A DNA stretch of 7,269 nt. Origin: Pseudomonadota bacterium (lineage in GTDB: Bacteria; SAR324; XYD2-FULL-50-16; JAHJRI01). This document shows positions 6,543 to 7,269 of this stretch, one piece after another (position 1 is the stretch's first letter; each line of letters starts with the position of its first letter). The position numbers were made by a program, and so were the translations under genes. The notes beneath the pieces are model-generated. The model ran no database searches and had not been told where the DNA came from. It saw only the letters and a list, made by a program, of their open reading frames with translations. The stretch is from NCBI GenBank assembly GCA_022360105.1, contig JAKSDL010000867.1, positions 1 through 7,269 of the forward strand, in the 5' to 3' direction.

Positions 6543-6854
6543 ATGAAGCACCAACCCTCTTCCAAGGGCCTGTTATCCTTGACTTCCGATCAAATCGAGG
6601 AGGCATTGGCTAAAGGATTTATGCGATTTGTCAATTCAACCGCAAAACCCCATCGAAAAACCTCTGTGAGCATTCCGGAAGCGCTGCTGCAAAAAAATGA
6701 GCTCAAACCCGGAAAACGAACCGCTAAACCAGGTCATTCAACCGGAAAGAGATGGAAAAAAACCAGCTCAACCATTAAGAAGGGTCCGAAGGGGCACACT
6801 CCCATCCGTTCTCAAACCGGACATGACCACGATCGAAATCATCATAAATACTAG
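6543..6854 (+). CDS. Small, highly basic protein of unknown function with a His-rich tail
   Basis: I do not recognise a family for this 103-residue protein. Expression looks real: a GAGGT ribosome site (6532-6536) lies six bases before the ATG and a good sigma70-like promoter lies upstream. Residues about 11-31 (LSLTSDQIEEALAKGFMRFV) should be helical, and a shorter helix may span 43-52. From residue 54 to 94 there is no acidic residue but 12 Lys/Arg, with repeated KPG and GH motifs, much like the disordered basic tails of nucleic-acid-binding or histone H1-like proteins. The last ten residues hold His94, His96, His100 and His101 with two Asp, a possible metal-binding tail. In total there are 22 Lys/Arg against 7 Asp/Glu. 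No signal peptide or membrane segment is visible. Nucleic-acid binding is inferred from composition only. Confidence 0.65.
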   Translation: MKHQPSSKGLLSLTSDQIEEALAKGFMRFVNSTAKPHRKTSVSIPEALLQKNELKPGKRTAKPGHSTGKRWKKTSSTIKKGPKGHTPIRSQTGHDHDRNHHKY

Positions 6855-6883
6855 CAGTTGAGCACTGGTGACAGCCTTTACAA

Positions 6884-6910
6884 AACCGGATGTTGACCAG
6901 GCGTCCGGTT
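6884..6910. terminator. Stem-loop in the convergent gap, possible terminator
   Basis: AACCGGATG (6884-6892) pairs with CGTCCGGTT (6902-6910) over nine pairs, one of them G-T, with a nine-base loop. Read on the minus strand the stem runs into a short TTTTG, so it could end transcripts from alanine dehydrogenase. On the plus strand the following bases are C-rich, so it is a poor terminator for the small basic protein gene. Seven-base direct repeats GACAGCC (6870-6876, 6914-6920) flank it. Confidence 0.4.
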
Positions 6911-7020
6911 CCCGACAGCCGTTTCGCTTATTTTAATTGTAAATTCGATAGACCTTAGTCCCATCAAACCTTTTTTTTAGAGAATTGACAGACTAACGAT
7001 TCTTAAATTGGAGGGATTGT

Positions 7021-7038
7021 TCCGAAGGCGGATTCGGA
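7021..7038. repeat. Inverted repeat TCCGAA-N6-TTCGGA
   Basis: Perfect six-base arms surround the six-base loop GGCGGA. It lies 14 bp from a second inverted repeat (7053-7068), both within 80 bp of the alanine dehydrogenase stop codon. No T-run follows on either strand. Confidence 0.35.
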
Positions 7039-7052
7039 TATTGGAAGGAGGA

Positions 7053-7068
7053 GGCCGCAGATGCGGCC
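7053..7068 (-). terminator. GC-rich hairpin downstream of alanine dehydrogenase
   Basis: GGCCGC-AGAT-GCGGCC is a perfect, very stable 6-bp stem with a four-base loop, 32 bp beyond the alanine dehydrogenase stop codon. On the minus strand it is followed by the pyrimidine tract TCCTCCTTCC rather than a true T-run, so it is at best a non-canonical terminator or an mRNA-end stabiliser. Confidence 0.35.
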
Positions 7069-7100
7069 ACCCATGAAAAAGATACTTTTACAGTGGACTG

Positions 7101-7269
7101 TTACAGCATGGTGTCGATTGAAACATAGTCCATGCCGAAAGCCTCCGCAACGCCTTTGTAGCAGATTTTGCCATCAATGACATTAGCGCCTTTGGCAATT
7201 TCTTCGCTGTCTTGCATAGCCTTTTTCCAGCCTTTGTTCGCAAGGTCCACGGCATAGGGTAAAGTGGCA
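7101..7269 (-). CDS. ald: Alanine dehydrogenase, C-terminal end only
   Basis: The final 55 residues plus one base of a split codon are visible; the gene enters from the right edge. The segment ATLPYAVDLANKGW, then EIAKGANV, then a GKICYKGVAEAFG stretch and a short tail ending TML, matches the C-terminus of NAD-dependent alanine dehydrogenase (family pattern TLPYAL-x-[IL]-AN-x-GW-K, KG-[LVA]-NV, VAEAFG). The enzyme interconverts L-alanine and pyruvate plus ammonia in the cytosol. The catalytic and NAD-binding residues lie outside the window, so activity cannot be judged. It is convergent with the small basic protein gene across a 246-bp gap. The homologous lysine-pathway and transhydrogenase alpha proteins have different C-termini. 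Confidence 0.85.
   Translation of the reverse strand, partial: ATLPYAVDLANKGWKKAMQDSEEIAKGANVIDGKICYKGVAEAFGMDYVSIDTML

Noticed and set aside
6971..6978. Run of eight T on the plus strand as an intrinsic terminator
   Set aside because: No stable hairpin lies immediately before it; the nearest stem-loop ends 60 bp upstream.
6985..6990. Perfect TTGACA -35 hexamer on the plus strand
   Set aside because: No acceptable -10 at 16-18 bp spacing, and no supported plus-strand gene follows.

Overview
The window reads as ordinary bacterial chromosome of moderately low GC: dense genes, Shine-Dalgarno sites in front of most starts, sigma70-like promoters and short intergenic gaps. I see no transposase, phage gene, tRNA, rRNA or CRISPR array. 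A fused ADP-forming acyl-CoA synthetase, an acyl-CoA dehydrogenase-like protein, a MoxR/VWA pair and alanine dehydrogenase would suit an acyl-CoA-metabolising Gram-negative such as a member of the Desulfobacterota. That assignment is a low-confidence inference, not something read from a marker gene.

Positions 1-2702 form a minus-strand gene cluster, read right to left: a MarR-family repressor (2262-2702), a short and degenerate acyl-CoA dehydrogenase-like protein (1265-2206), a MoxR/CoxD-type AAA+ ATPase (240-1163), and the start of a CoxE-type VWA-domain protein (1-243) that runs off the left edge. MoxR and the VWA gene overlap by an ATGA junction, so those two are certainly one translational unit. 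The 232-bp gap 2703-2934 separates this cluster from a divergent plus-strand gene for a 746-residue fused acyl-CoA synthetase (2935-5175). The gap holds a 16-bp palindrome, ATTTGA-N4-TCAAAT, over the predicted minus-strand promoter, with two further half-sites flanking a -10-like element for the synthetase. This is the layout expected if the MarR protein controls both directions.

Downstream on the plus strand are a rhomboid intramembrane protease with a soluble N-terminal domain (5394-6296) and a small, very basic, histidine-tailed protein of unknown function with its own good promoter and ribosome site (6543-6854). The right edge carries the C-terminal end of alanine dehydrogenase on the minus strand (7101-7269). 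The convergent gap 6855-7100 contains several inverted repeats.

The most interesting unit is the 1-5175 block. It combines a CoA-ligating enzyme, an acyl-CoA dehydrogenase-fold protein lacking the usual catalytic features, and a MoxR-VWA machine of the kind that remodels or matures metalloenzymes. No molybdoenzyme or other obvious client is visible in the window. Joint function of these genes is inferred from position only.
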